A stretch of DNA of 64,000 bases from Pseudomonadota bacterium (GCA_023417315.1 JAEZFW010000025.1:18054-82053); one strand, 5' to 3'; shown: positions 8,337 through 17,002, numbered from the stretch's first letter. A program made the numbers and translations. The notes: generated by a model from the letters alone, not told the origin.

Positions 8337-8651
8337 CTATGAGCTCCGATCGAGCGACTGGCGCGTGTGCGAGGGAATATAGTCGCTCTTCATGTTGTGG
8401 AGATGAACATGCTCACCTGGAGCGACGGCTCGCGTCGCAGAACCGATGCGCGCGCCGTATTTCAACACTGGAGTGCCGGCGGCGAGCGCGTATCGAGCGA
8501 TCTTGTGTCCGAGCGGGACGGGTTCGGTCATCGTGATTCCATCGCGTTCGATCATGATCTGCTCGTCTTTCGCGATTGCGCGGCGCGTGACGAACACATT
8601 GTCGTCAGGATGCAGGAGCAGCAGCGGCGAAAGCGAGGTCCTGAGCCGCAT
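8337..8651 (-). CDS. UxaA-family dehydratase, small SAF-domain subunit
   Basis: A 104-residue SAF-domain protein equivalent to the N-terminal 100 residues of altronate dehydratase (LHPDDNVFVTRRAIAKDEQI, then VPLGHKIARYAL and GEHVHLHNM). It should pair with the large subunit encoded immediately downstream; 104 plus 399 residues equals the length of the usual fused enzyme. The ATG at 8651 lies one base after the stop of the lactonase gene, indicating tight translational coupling. The small subunit alone is not expected to be catalytic. Confidence 0.85.
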   Translation of the reverse strand: MRLRTSLSPLLLLHPDDNVFVTRRAIAKDEQIMIERDGITMTEPVPLGHKIARYALAAGTPVLKYGARIGSATRAVAPGEHVHLHNMKSDYIPSHTRQSLDRSS

Positions 8652-8652
8652 G

Positions 8653-9516
8653 TCAGTTGGCATGACTGTGCGGAAGGCCATAGATCCGACGTGCCACATC
8701 GCCGTAGATGCACGCTTGCTCCTCGGCGGAGAGGGACGCCAGCAATCGCTGACTGAGCTCGAACCACACGCCGTACTCGCAAACGAGTTTGCAGACAGGC
8801 CAATCGCTGCCCCACATCACTCGCGCGGGTCCGAAACACTCGAGCACATGTTCCACGTAAGGAGCGAGCGAGTCGTAATCGGCGACGCCCGCTTCCGTGA
8901 CGAGTCCCGAGAGCTTGCAAACCATCTCGGTCTCGCGCGCTAGGGTGCGCACATCCTTCGACCATGCGTCGAAGCTCTTCGTCGCGATATTCGGCTTGGC
9001 CGCGTGATCGAGAACCATCGACAAGCCCGGATATCGCTCCGCAAGCCGCAGCAGAACGCTCAGATGATGCGGTCGCACGAGCGCATCGAATGTCAGGCCC
9101 GCTTCCATCAGCGCTTCGAATGCTGGCGCAAGCGCCGGGCGCATCACCCATTCGGGATCCGCGATGTCCTGCAGCATCGGCCGCACGCCGACGAACTTCT
9201 CCTGTTCACATAGTCCGAGCAACACGCCTTCGCAATCCGGTGCTTCGAAGTCGATCCAGCCGACTACACTCGCGATGAAATCGTTTTCCTGCGCGAGCCT
9301 CAGGAGGAATCTTGTTTCCTCGACCGTGGGGGCGGCTTGAACCGCAATCGTCTCGCGGATCCCGCATTGCTGGAGATGCGGCAGCAGATGTGCGGGCTCG
9401 AAGTCGCGATAAAGCGTAGTGAGATCTCGCCCCAGCCAGCCGTAATCGCCGCGACTCAAGCGCCAAAAATGCTGGTGGCTGTCTATCATCGAGTCGCTTT
9501 GCGTGGAGGCGTTCAT
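8653..9516 (-). CDS. Amidohydrolase-2 family protein, probable L-fuconolactone hydrolase
   Basis: A TIM-barrel amidohydrolase of 287 residues: IDSHQHFW near the N-terminus is the metal/active-site HxH motif, VLDHAAKPN and MWGSDWPV are the typical later strands. In the L-fucose oxidative pathway this family opens L-fucono-1,5-lactone to L-fuconate. The ATG at 9516 overlaps the stop of the upstream aldo/keto reductase gene (ATGA), a strong sign that the two sequential enzymes are made together; an internal ATG at 9489 is also possible. The substrate is inferred from the operon. Confidence 0.88.
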   Translation of the reverse strand: MNASTQSDSMIDSHQHFWRLSRGDYGWLGRDLTTLYRDFEPAHLLPHLQQCGIRETIAVQAAPTVEETRFLLRLAQENDFIASVVGWIDFEAPDCEGVLLGLCEQEKFVGVRPMLQDIADPEWVMRPALAPAFEALMEAGLTFDALVRPHHLSVLLRLAERYPGLSMVLDHAAKPNIATKSFDAWSKDVRTLARETEMVCKLSGLVTEAGVADYDSLAPYVEHVLECFGPARVMWGSDWPVCKLVCEYGVWFELSQRLLASLSAEEQACIYGDVARRIYGLPHSHAN

Positions 9517-10553
9517 GATGGCGTCGGCGCTGCAGATGCGAGCAGATCCGCAGCACGCAAGGCCTGCCATAGCTCCGTCGGGATTGGATGCGTCATCCAG
9601 GCGTGCGTCTTGCGCACTTCATCGACGCTGGAGCAACCCGGAATGACGGAAGCGACGCGAGGATGTGCCAGCACGAACTGCAGCGCGGCTGCACCCACGG
9701 GCGTCGAGAACGCACGACAGATCTCGCCTATGCGCTGCACTCGCTCGACGACCGAGCGCGGCGCCGTCTGATAGTTGTAGTGCGCATGTTGATGACCTTC
9801 AGCGCTCGCCAAGATGCCAGAGTTGAAGGGACCCCCGATGATCAGTGACACATCTCGTGCTTCGCACTGCGGAATGAGCCGTTCAAGCGCCGGTTGCTCG
9901 AGCAACGTGTAGCGCCCAGCGAGCAAGAGACAATCGAAATCGCATTCCGGCAGCAGGCGCTCACAGACTTCGCATTCGTTCACGCCGAGGCCGATGGCAC
10001 CGACGACCTTCTGCTCGCGCAGCTCCACCATCGCTCGATAGCCGCCCTGCAGGAACTGAGCAAGGTAGTGCTCGCTTTCGGCTCCATGAGCGAAAGTACC
10101 CAAGTCGTGGCACAACAATATGTCCACTCGATCAACGCCCAAACGGCCCAAACTACTCTCATGCGAGCGCAGGATGCCGTCGTAGGAATAGTCGTAGTGC
10201 GGCTCGAAGGGTTCTCTCGAGTAGAAACTATGGCGTGGAACGCTTACATCGCGCGTAGGCTTGAGGATGCGTCCGACTTTCGTCGACAGGATCGGTCGCG
10301 CCCGTCCGCGCAGGGCCGCGCCGATGCGCCGTTCGCTGAGGCCGAATCCGTAGAAGGGGGCAGTGTCGATGAGCCCGAAACCCGCATCGAGGCCGGTGCG
10401 GACGATATCGATGGCTTGTTCGTCCGAAATGTCGCGGTAGAGATTCCCCAGTCCGCCACCCCCTAATCCAATGGGCGTTATCGCAAGGCCGGTGCGGCCC
10501 AAACTGCGAAGTCGGGACGAAGCGCGAATGCCGGATGCAGCTGCGGGATTCAT
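9513..10553 (-). CDS. Aldo/keto reductase, probable L-fucose dehydrogenase
   Basis: A 346-residue AKR. The tetrad is visible: Asp and Tyr in DTAPFYGFGLSERRIG, Lys in ILSTKVGR, and His in ILLCHDL. It opens with LGRTGLAITPIGLGGGGLG as in the L-fucose/galactose dehydrogenase subgroup, and oxidises the sugar to its lactone with NAD(P). The next gene hydrolyses that lactone. The start at 10553 (ATG before NPAAASGI) removes about 200 spurious upstream codons that belong to no domain and run across the fucP gene. No clear ribosome site precedes it, so the exact start is less certain than the function. Confidence 0.88.
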   Translation of the reverse strand: MNPAAASGIRASSRLRSLGRTGLAITPIGLGGGGLGNLYRDISDEQAIDIVRTGLDAGFGLIDTAPFYGFGLSERRIGAALRGRARPILSTKVGRILKPTRDVSVPRHSFYSREPFEPHYDYSYDGILRSHESSLGRLGVDRVDILLCHDLGTFAHGAESEHYLAQFLQGGYRAMVELREQKVVGAIGLGVNECEVCERLLPECDFDCLLLAGRYTLLEQPALERLIPQCEARDVSLIIGGPFNSGILASAEGHQHAHYNYQTAPRSVVERVQRIGEICRAFSTPVGAAALQFVLAHPRVASVIPGCSSVDEVRKTHAWMTHPIPTELWQALRAADLLASAAPTPS

Positions 10554-10606
10554 ATTTGAAAAGGAAGAATAGCAATAAAAAGCTACTCCCGCACGGTGTG
10601 CACCCG

Positions 10607-11902
10607 CTAATCGCGTGTTCCGTGCGGCTGCTCCGTCCTCCACATGAAGACTGCGAAAGCGAGGACAAAGCAAAAGCACACGGCAGGCACGAGGAGGGCG
10701 GTGTTGATGGATGTCGCATCGGAGACTCGGCCCATCGCGGCAGTCAGCAATGCCCCGCCAACGATCGCCATGACGAGAAACGAAGAGCCGCTCTTCGTGA
10801 GAGCGCCGAGATCGCGCAGACTCAAAGAAAAGATCGAGGGGAACATGATCGACATGAAGAAGCTCACCGTGACGAGCGCGCCGAGCCCCACCGGGCCGCC
10901 GAACATGGCCGCGACGCAAGTCAAAGCGGCGGCGGCGCCGGCGAAGATCGCCATCAAACCCGCAGCAGAGAAACGGCGCATGAGGGCTGTGCCGCTGAAT
11001 CGTCCGAGCATGAAGAGAATCAGTGAAGCAGTCAGGAACCCCGAAGCTTCCTTCTCCAACGTGCCGGGCAGGTTGTATTGCGTGTAGCGAATGAGATAAC
11101 TCCAGATTCCCACCTGCGCGCCGACGTAGAAGAACTGGGCGACGACGCCGAACCAAAATCGCTTGTGCGCACGCAGCGCCCTAAAGCTTTCGCCGACCGA
11201 ATATCTCTGCGCCACCTCGCTCGTCTGCTCATCGACATTCGGGAACTTCACGAGGGACACAAGCCCAGCCCATAGCAGCACGAACAGGCCCAGCGCGAGA
11301 TAGGGTAGCTGGACCGCGCGCGCTTCCGCTTCGTACAGCGCGCTCAGCTCGGATTGCGACAGCGCTCCGATGTGTTCGGGAGTGAGTTGGACGTCCGAGA
11401 AGATGAGTTGGCTGCCGAGTACAACTCCGGTAATCGTCCCGAGTGGATTGAACGACTGTGCGAAGTTCAGGCGTCGATCCGCATCCTCTGGAGGTCCCAT
11501 CACGGTCATCAGCGGATTCGCCGAGGTTTCGAGGAACGCAAGTCCGCTTGCGATCACGAACAGAGCACCCAAGAAGTAGCCGTACTGAAGCATCTCGGCT
11601 GCGGGATAGAACAGCAACGCTCCAGTCGCATAGAGCAGCAGACCGAGAATGACTGCTGCGCGATAACCGTAGCGCCGCATGAAGAGCGAGGCGGGAATCG
11701 CAAAGACGAAATAGCCGAAGTAGAACGCAGATTGGACCAGGCCTGATTCGAAGTCGCCGAGCCGAAACGCCTTTCGAAACTGCGCGACGAGCACATCATT
11801 CAAGCTGTTCGCGATGCCCCACATCAGGAACAGACCCACGATGAGAACCGTCGCGGCACGATAGCGAGAGCGGTCGAACGATGCCTCTGCGGCGATGGAC
11901 AT
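10607..11902 (-). CDS. fucP: MFS sugar permease, probable L-fucose:H+ symporter
   Basis: A 431-residue transporter with about 12 hydrophobic segments. The opening LFLMWGIANSLNDVLVAQFR closely matches FucP-family permeases, including the conserved Asn and Asp of that motif, and LETSANPL in helix 4 is another family mark. It would import L-fucose across the inner membrane for the oxidative pathway encoded just downstream. The ATG at 11902 is chosen because GAGGGG lies upstream at normal distance. Related FHS-family proteins carry other sugars, so specificity depends on context. Confidence 0.88.
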   Translation of the reverse strand: MSIAAEASFDRSRYRAATVLIVGLFLMWGIANSLNDVLVAQFRKAFRLGDFESGLVQSAFYFGYFVFAIPASLFMRRYGYRAAVILGLLLYATGALLFYPAAEMLQYGYFLGALFVIASGLAFLETSANPLMTVMGPPEDADRRLNFAQSFNPLGTITGVVLGSQLIFSDVQLTPEHIGALSQSELSALYEAEARAVQLPYLALGLFVLLWAGLVSLVKFPNVDEQTSEVAQRYSVGESFRALRAHKRFWFGVVAQFFYVGAQVGIWSYLIRYTQYNLPGTLEKEASGFLTASLILFMLGRFSGTALMRRFSAAGLMAIFAGAAAALTCVAAMFGGPVGLGALVTVSFFMSIMFPSIFSLSLRDLGALTKSGSSFLVMAIVGGALLTAAMGRVSDATSINTALLVPAVCFCFVLAFAVFMWRTEQPHGTRD

Positions 11903-11919
11903 GCTTTCCCCTCTTGTGA

Positions 11920-12060
11920 GGGCTGCTGGGCTCTGGGCGCTGGCCAGAGTCAAGCAACCTGTTTCTAACCTTTCTCACTCATTGGCTACCGGATGAGCTC
12001 GCGTTCGATGTCATTGGACGGACAGTACACGCTCTGCCCAGAGCCCAGAGCCCAGAGCAC
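11920..12060. repeat. CCCAGAG heptamer inverted-repeat element
   Basis: Left arm 11920-11949 has GGGCTCT units; right arm 12032-12060 has three CCCAGAG copies in a row, the reverse complement. The loop of about 80 bp also must hold any promoter for fucP. The right arm ends one base before the stop codon of the iclR gene. The architecture is the same as that of the GTGACG elements, with a different core. Confidence 0.8.
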
Positions 12061-12061
12061 T

Positions 12062-12868
12062 TCACGAATAGTCACCAAGCGCTAACTCGTCTGAGATGTG
12101 TGCAGCAGCCTCACGCACCTGAGCGATCGCCGATTCTTTGGATGTGACCAACGGAGTGCTTTGCACGAACGGAATCGTGAGTGCAGCGACAGCGGCCTCG
12201 TTTCGCATTACCGGCGCCGATAGATCAACGATGCCCTGCACGAAGTGACTTGCCGCTTGGTGGTATCCTCGGGTGCGCACCGCCTCTGCACGTGCGACGA
12301 ATTCATCAGCCGCGGCACCTTTGAGCCCGCAACGCTTGAGCCAGAGACGCCGTACTTCGTCGTTCTGAAAGGCGAAAAGCACGAGACCGGAGGTGGCCTT
12401 TGTGATCTCTCGGCGATACCCAACTCGGACTGAAAACCCCAGATCGCCAGGACGCTCGATGCGTGCCACGACGACGATTTGGTCTTCGGAGGGTACTGCG
12501 ATGTGGCATGACTGGCCGATGGTGTGGCTCAAACGCCGCATGACGGGCAGGGCGACTTCCAATAGCGAGCGCACCGGTGCCTGCGCCATCCCTAAAGCGA
12601 ACAGCTTGTTCGTGAGCACATAGCCGGTACCGTTGTCGGCAAGCGTAATGAACCCTTTGTATTCCAACACTTGCAGCATGCGGAAGAGCTCGCCTGCCGA
12701 TCGCCCCAAGCGCTCGGAAATCGTGGACAGGTTGAGAGGTGCCTTCTCGGCGGCGAGGAGCTCGAGCACATCGAGCCCTTTCTCCAGTGCCGGAGCTCGA
12801 TATTTGCGAGCAGATGCGTCCGCGCGCGCGACCTTCTTCGTCGGCATTCCTGTCGTTCTTCTCGGCAT
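12062..12868 (-). CDS. IclR-family transcriptional regulator of the fucose genes
   Basis: A 268-residue regulator. The winged helix-turn-helix is at about residues 28-90 (LEKGLDVLELLAAEKAPLNL, then LGRSAGELFRMLQVLE), followed by the IclR effector domain (SHTIGQSCHIAVPSEDQIVV, QGIVDLSAPV). IclR proteins bind a small metabolite and usually repress an adjacent catabolic operon. It lies upstream of fucP on the same strand and is divergent from the GH31 gene. A conserved block repeated at 12903 and 13240 sits in the intergenic region and is a good candidate for its operator. AAGGGT precedes the ATG. Confidence 0.92.
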   Translation of the reverse strand: MPRRTTGMPTKKVARADASARKYRAPALEKGLDVLELLAAEKAPLNLSTISERLGRSAGELFRMLQVLEYKGFITLADNGTGYVLTNKLFALGMAQAPVRSLLEVALPVMRRLSHTIGQSCHIAVPSEDQIVVVARIERPGDLGFSVRVGYRREITKATSGLVLFAFQNDEVRRLWLKRCGLKGAAADEFVARAEAVRTRGYHQAASHFVQGIVDLSAPVMRNEAAVAALTIPFVQSTPLVTSKESAIAQVREAAAHISDELALGDYS

Positions 12869-12902
12869 TGGCGCACCCTTCGAAGGACTCGATCCTACTG
12901 CC

Positions 12903-12957
12903 TTTCAGATATGCCGCATGCTTTTATTTGCAAAATAGCTGGCTGCGACGTTAGCAT
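12903..12957. promoter_or_regulatory. Duplicated regulatory block, copy A
   Basis: TTTCAGATATG, then 14 bases, ATTTGCAAAA (palindromic core TTTGCAAA), and TAGCAT 18 bases after TTGCAA. Copy B at 13240 repeats all three parts at identical spacing. Read on the minus strand, TTGCAA and TATCTG with a 16-bp spacer lie about 35-65 bp before the iclR start. Read on the plus strand, TTGCAA-18-TAGCAT is a weak sigma-70-like promoter. An operator for the adjacent IclR protein is the simplest reading. Confidence 0.6.
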
Positions 12958-13239
12958 CAGTGTACCAAGGGTAAGAAGGCATGGTTTGCGTTCCTTGCAG
13001 CATCATGCCCACGCGCTCGAAGCGCACGATCGATAGCAGGTGGGGGCGCTCCTCAGTGCGCCCGGCGGGTCACACCGCTGGGACACTGAGGGCGACTCTC
13101 AGTCGCAGTCGATATCTTCCGGTCGATCCTTCCCAGTCGATCGCTCGCCGTCGCGTGTTTCGCGGCGTATGTGCTGCCGCCGTCACCCGTTTGCCTGTCA
13201 GTCGGTGAGTCAGCCACCGCCGCACATTTCAGGCATTCA
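12958..13239. other. Intergenic stretch without a recognisable gene
   Basis: This part of the iclR-GH31 divergent region holds only short open frames with no ribosome site or domain. It is bracketed by the two copies of the regulatory block. I see nothing else that I can support. Confidence 0.6.
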
Positions 13240-13294
13240 TTTCAGATATGACCCGGGGTTTCATTTGCAAAAGCAGTTGTAGCGGCGCTAGCAT
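13240..13294. promoter_or_regulatory. Duplicated regulatory block, copy B (upstream of GH31)
   Basis: TTTCAGATATG at 13240-13250, TTGCAA at 13265-13270 and TAGCAT at 13289-13294, matching copy A base for base in spacing (25 bp from motif 1 to motif 2, then 18 bp). It lies about 160 bp before the GH31 start codon. It could be a sigma-70 promoter with an attached operator, so that iclR and GH31 answer to the same signal. Confidence 0.6.
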
Positions 13295-13377
13295 CCAAGC
13301 GAGCGCACGGTGCTGAATGGAATGCCCGAATGCCCGTCCAGTGCTCGTGATCGCCTCAGCATGGCGATTGACCCTCA

Positions 13378-13431
13378 GAGCAATCTATATTGCTCGTTGA
13401 ACCGCGCGTCGTGCGATGCGCGGTTTTTTTT
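13378..13431 (+). terminator. Hairpin plus intrinsic terminator in the GH31 leader
   Basis: A perfect 7-bp hairpin (13378-13395, GAGCAAT/ATTGCTC) is followed five bases later by an 8-bp GC-rich stem (AACCGCGC 13400-13407 with GCGCGGTT 13418-13425) that runs into eight T residues. It lies between the putative promoter block and the GH31 start at 13458. It would therefore end transcripts of about 130 nt, either as an attenuator or as the end of a small RNA. Shape is clear; role is inferred. Confidence 0.75.
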
Positions 13432-13457
13432 CGACAACGAATGATGACGGGGGGACG

Positions 13458-16346
13458 ATGATCGAGAAGATCACGAAGTGGCGGATCGGTTGTCTGGCTG
13501 TTGCGCTTGGAGCGCTCAACGGATGTTCGACGAATGATCGTCAGACCGCGGTCCACGCAGCCTCGCAGGCGCTCGAGCGCACATCGAACGGCGTCATCGT
13601 GAGGCCTACTAGCGGGCCGGCGAAGCGTGTCCGCCTTCAGGTGATGTCCGATCGCATCATCCGCGTGAGCGCGCTGCCGACCGAGTCTTTGGAGTTGCCC
13701 GCGAGCTTGATGGTGAAAGCAGCTCCGGCAACCTCCGGCTTCGACGTTGAGTCCTACAACGGCAGAGTGACGCTCAAGACATCGCAAGTGCGTGCAGATG
13801 TCTCTCTCGACACGGGCGGCGTCAGCTTCTTCGAGCTGGATGGACGACCCATTCTAGTTGAAAGCGATCGCGGTACGCTCGAGCCCACGCAGGTGGAAGG
13901 CCGCGACTACTACGCTGTCCAGCAACGATTCAATCTAGGAACGGACGAGGCGTTCTACGGTCTAGGCCAGCATCAGAACGCGCAGATGAATCTGAATGGC
14001 GAGGATGTCGAGCTCGCGCAGCACAACATGGATGTAGGCATTCCGTTCGTCGTCTCGGACCGCAACTACGGCGTTCTCTGGGACAACAACTCCATCACCC
14101 GCTTCGGGAATCCCAAGCCCTATGGTCTTGCGTCGAGGGATCTCAAGATCTATGACGTCAGCGGCAAGGAAGGTGGGTTCACCGCGCGCTACTTCGTGGG
14201 CGATCAGCTCAAGCTCACCCGCACGGAAAAGGATGTCGATTATCAGTACATCAAAGATCTTGGCAATCGGCCTGCGGAGATGTTGGGCACGAACGTATCC
14301 AACACGAGCGCGCAGCCAGTCGATGTAGCGAACGCGCGTGTCGTATGGGAGGGCGCGGTCGAGTCCGCCATCACCGGTACTCACAAGTTCCAACTGTACT
14401 CGAGCAGCTACTTCAAGCTATTTGCAAATGGACAGTTGAAGCTCGACGGGTGGCGTCAAAATTGGCTTCCGTGGTACCACAATTTCGAACTGGACATGAC
14501 GGCGGGGCAGCGCATACCGCTGCGCATCGAGTGGACCTCTAACGACGGGCACATCGCACTCTTGCACAACGATCCGCTCCCTTCGCGCGAGCGGCATTCA
14601 TTATCGCTCGCATCCGAAGTCGGTCACGCGATCGACTACTACTTCGTGAAGGGCGAAAACTTGGACGAAGTGATCGCAGGTTATCGACATCTCACGGGCA
14701 AGGCCGTGCTCCTGCCGAAGTGGGCCTATGGTTTCTGGCAGAGCCGACAGCGCTACACGAACCAGAAGGAGCTCGTCGATGTCGTGAAGGAGTATCGGCG
14801 ACGCAAGATTCCGCTCGACAACATCGTACTCGACTGGTTCTACTGGCCCGAGGACGCATGGGGCTCGCATCAGTTCGATTCGACTCGCTTTCCCGATCCG
14901 AAGCGGATGGTCGATGAAGTGCATGCGCTCGATGCGAACCTCATGATCTCCGTTTGGCCCAAGTTCTATCCGACCACGAAGAACTATCAGGAGCTCGATG
15001 CCAAGGGGTATATCTATCGCCGCAACGTCGAGATGGGGACTAAGGATTGGGTAGGCAAGGGGTACTTGAATGCGTTCTACGATCCGTATGCTCAGGAAGC
15101 GCGCGAGATTTTCTGGCGTCAGCTCGATGAGAACTTGAACGTGCTCGGCATCGATGCGTGGTGGCTCGATGCGACGGAGCCCGATATTCATTCGAATCTC
15201 GACGTGGAAGAGATCAAGCGCCGAATTCCCACCGCCTTGGGACCGGGAGCAGCGTTCTTCAACTCGTATCCGCTCGTGCACAGCGAGGGCGTGTACGCGG
15301 GCGCGCGCGAGGCGAACCCCGACAAGCGCGTGTTCATCCTCACACGTTCGTCATTCGCTGGTCAGCAGCGCACTGCCTCGGCCACGTGGAGCGGCGATGT
15401 CGCATCGCGCTGGGTCGATCTCTACAACCAGATCTCCGCAGGTGTGAGCTTCTCGATGTCGGGCTTGCCGAACTGGACGTCGGATATTGGCGGGTTCTCG
15501 CTCGAGAATCGCTTCGTCAACCCGAATGAGGAAGACCTCGCGGAGTGGCGCGAGCTCAACACGCGTTGGTTCCAGTTTGGGTCTTTCTTGCCGCTGTTCC
15601 GTTCGCACGGCGAGTTTCCCTATCGCGAGATTTTCAATCTCGCGCCCGAGGGGTCGGAGGTTTACGAAACGCTCGTGTGGTATGACGAGCTGCGATACCG
15701 CCTGATGCCGTACCTCTATACGCTCGCAGCGGATACGTATCATGAAGACGCGACGATCTTGCGCGGTCTCATCATGGATTTTCCCGCTGATCGAAAAGTG
15801 CGCGATATCAAGGACCAGTATCTGTTCGGCCCGTCCTTCCTCGTCAGCCCTGTGTACGCATACAAGGCGCGTTCGCGAAGTGTGTACCTGCCGGCGGGGA
15901 CACGATGGTACGACTTCTATACGGGTGAGGCGCATGCTGGCGGCCAGCAAATCCAGGCGGCGGCGCCGCTTGCACGGATGCCGCTGTTCGTGAAGGCGGG
16001 TGCTATCGTGCCGATGGGCCCCGTCGTGCAGCACACGCAAGAGATGCCCGCGGCACCGCTCAACGTGTACGTCTACACAGGCGCGAACGGCCGCTTCGAG
16101 CTATATGAAGACGACGGACGAACCTATGGTTACGAGCGCGGGGAGTTCGCGCGTATTCCGTTCTCGTATGACGAAGCGTCGGGCACGCTGACGATCGGCA
16201 CACGCAAGGGTGCTTACCCCGGCATGGTCAAAGAGCGTCAGATCAATGTGCGTTGGATCGCTCCGGGCGTCGCTTCAGCGAACTTCAGTGCACAGCCGAG
16301 CGCCACCGTGCTGTACACCGGTGCGACCGTTACAGTGAAGAGATGA
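13458..16346 (+). CDS. Lipoprotein GH31 glycoside hydrolase with PA14 domain, probable alpha-xylosidase
   Basis: A 962-residue enzyme. A lipobox (LGALNGC, Cys 19) indicates anchoring to the envelope. An N-terminal beta-domain is followed by a PA14 insert (about residues 290-385, GTHKFQLYSSSYFKLF), the GH31 barrel and C-terminal beta-domains. The catalytic nucleophile is Asp571 (WWLDATEPD) and the acid/base Asp647 (WSGDVASRW). The PA14 insert and overall length match xyloglucan-active alpha-xylosidases such as those of Cellvibrio and Bacteroides. Next to L-fucose catabolism it suggests trimming of fucosylated xyloglucan oligosaccharides. The start at 13458 follows a G-rich ribosome site and avoids the upstream terminator. 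Alpha-glucosidase activity is the main alternative. Confidence 0.9.
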   Translation: MIEKITKWRIGCLAVALGALNGCSTNDRQTAVHAASQALERTSNGVIVRPTSGPAKRVRLQVMSDRIIRVSALPTESLELPASLMVKAAPATSGFDVESYNGRVTLKTSQVRADVSLDTGGVSFFELDGRPILVESDRGTLEPTQVEGRDYYAVQQRFNLGTDEAFYGLGQHQNAQMNLNGEDVELAQHNMDVGIPFVVSDRNYGVLWDNNSITRFGNPKPYGLASRDLKIYDVSGKEGGFTARYFVGDQLKLTRTEKDVDYQYIKDLGNRPAEMLGTNVSNTSAQPVDVANARVVWEGAVESAITGTHKFQLYSSSYFKLFANGQLKLDGWRQNWLPWYHNFELDMTAGQRIPLRIEWTSNDGHIALLHNDPLPSRERHSLSLASEVGHAIDYYFVKGENLDEVIAGYRHLTGKAVLLPKWAYGFWQSRQRYTNQKELVDVVKEYRRRKIPLDNIVLDWFYWPEDAWGSHQFDSTRFPDPKRMVDEVHALDANLMISVWPKFYPTTKNYQELDAKGYIYRRNVEMGTKDWVGKGYLNAFYDPYAQEAREIFWRQLDENLNVLGIDAWWLDATEPDIHSNLDVEEIKRRIPTALGPGAAFFNSYPLVHSEGVYAGAREANPDKRVFILTRSSFAGQQRTASATWSGDVASRWVDLYNQISAGVSFSMSGLPNWTSDIGGFSLENRFVNPNEEDLAEWRELNTRWFQFGSFLPLFRSHGEFPYREIFNLAPEGSEVYETLVWYDELRYRLMPYLYTLAADTYHEDATILRGLIMDFPADRKVRDIKDQYLFGPSFLVSPVYAYKARSRSVYLPAGTRWYDFYTGEAHAGGQQIQAAAPLARMPLFVKAGAIVPMGPVVQHTQEMPAAPLNVYVYTGANGRFELYEDDGRTYGYERGEFARIPFSYDEASGTLTIGTRKGAYPGMVKERQINVRWIAPGVASANFSAQPSATVLYTGATVTVKR

Positions 16347-16462
16347 CACGGAGCGCCTGAGGCGAGCTCGTCGACGGCGCTCGGAGGCGATCAACGCACT
16401 CTGGCTGCGAACTCAGGCGCCTGCTCCGGCGTTGAGTACGCAAGCAGTGGAAGGAGTCGATC

Positions 16463-17002
16463 ATGCAAGAAGCGGTTCGCAGCGAGTCGGAAGAGTGGTT
16501 GAGGGCAGGTCGACAAGCGATCGTCTCCGGGACATTGGCGAGTGTGTTGTCTACGGCAGTGCTCGCGGTCCTTGGCAAGTCGAATCTCGGTAAGCCTGTC
16601 GCACCGACTAATGCGACGAGTCATTGGTTATGGGGCGAGCAAGCCTACGGCGAGCACGATCCTTCGCTTAGACATACCGCCGTCGGCTACGCGACGCACC
16701 ATGCTTCGGCAGTCATGTGGGCCACGATCTTCGAGCGCTGGCTGAATCACTCGGGCGCGATCCGCGGCGGCGAGATCCTGCGTGATGCTGCAGCGATGAC
16801 GGCAATCGCCTCTTTCGTCGACTACCAACTCACGCCACCGCGACTGCGTCCTGGGTTCGAGCAACATCTCTCGCGCGGTGAGTTGCTCGGGGTTTTCGCA
16901 GCGTTCGGTGCGGGCCTCGCCTTAGGTGCAATGCTCAATCGTCAACACGACCGTCGCATGGACGACCTGATGAGCTTGCCTGCTGAGAGGATCGTTCATT
17001 AG
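16463..17002 (+). CDS. Membrane protein of unknown function
   Basis: A 179-residue protein with an AAGGAG ribosome site at normal distance. Four moderately hydrophobic segments can be seen (about residues 20-42, 75-92, 105-118 and 135-155), so it is likely an inner-membrane protein. It has a His pair (YATHHASAVMW) and a short charged tail. Related small membrane proteins occur in many Proteobacteria without a known role. An inverted repeat (GCGCCTGAG at 16363-16371, CTCAGGCGC at 16412-16420) separates it from GH31, so it is probably its own transcript. Confidence 0.7.
   Translation: MQEAVRSESEEWLRAGRQAIVSGTLASVLSTAVLAVLGKSNLGKPVAPTNATSHWLWGEQAYGEHDPSLRHTAVGYATHHASAVMWATIFERWLNHSGAIRGGEILRDAAAMTAIASFVDYQLTPPRLRPGFEQHLSRGELLGVFAAFGAGLALGAMLNRQHDRRMDDLMSLPAERIVH

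Noticed and set aside
10554..11156. N-terminal extension of the aldo/keto reductase by about 200 residues
   Set aside because: The extension overlaps fucP in another frame, has no fold or signal, and the AKR family begins near the ATG at 10553.
13416..13457. Earlier start for the GH31 gene
   Set aside because: It would start within the terminator stem and lengthen the lipoprotein signal peptide by 14 polar residues; the ATG at 13458 gives a normal one.
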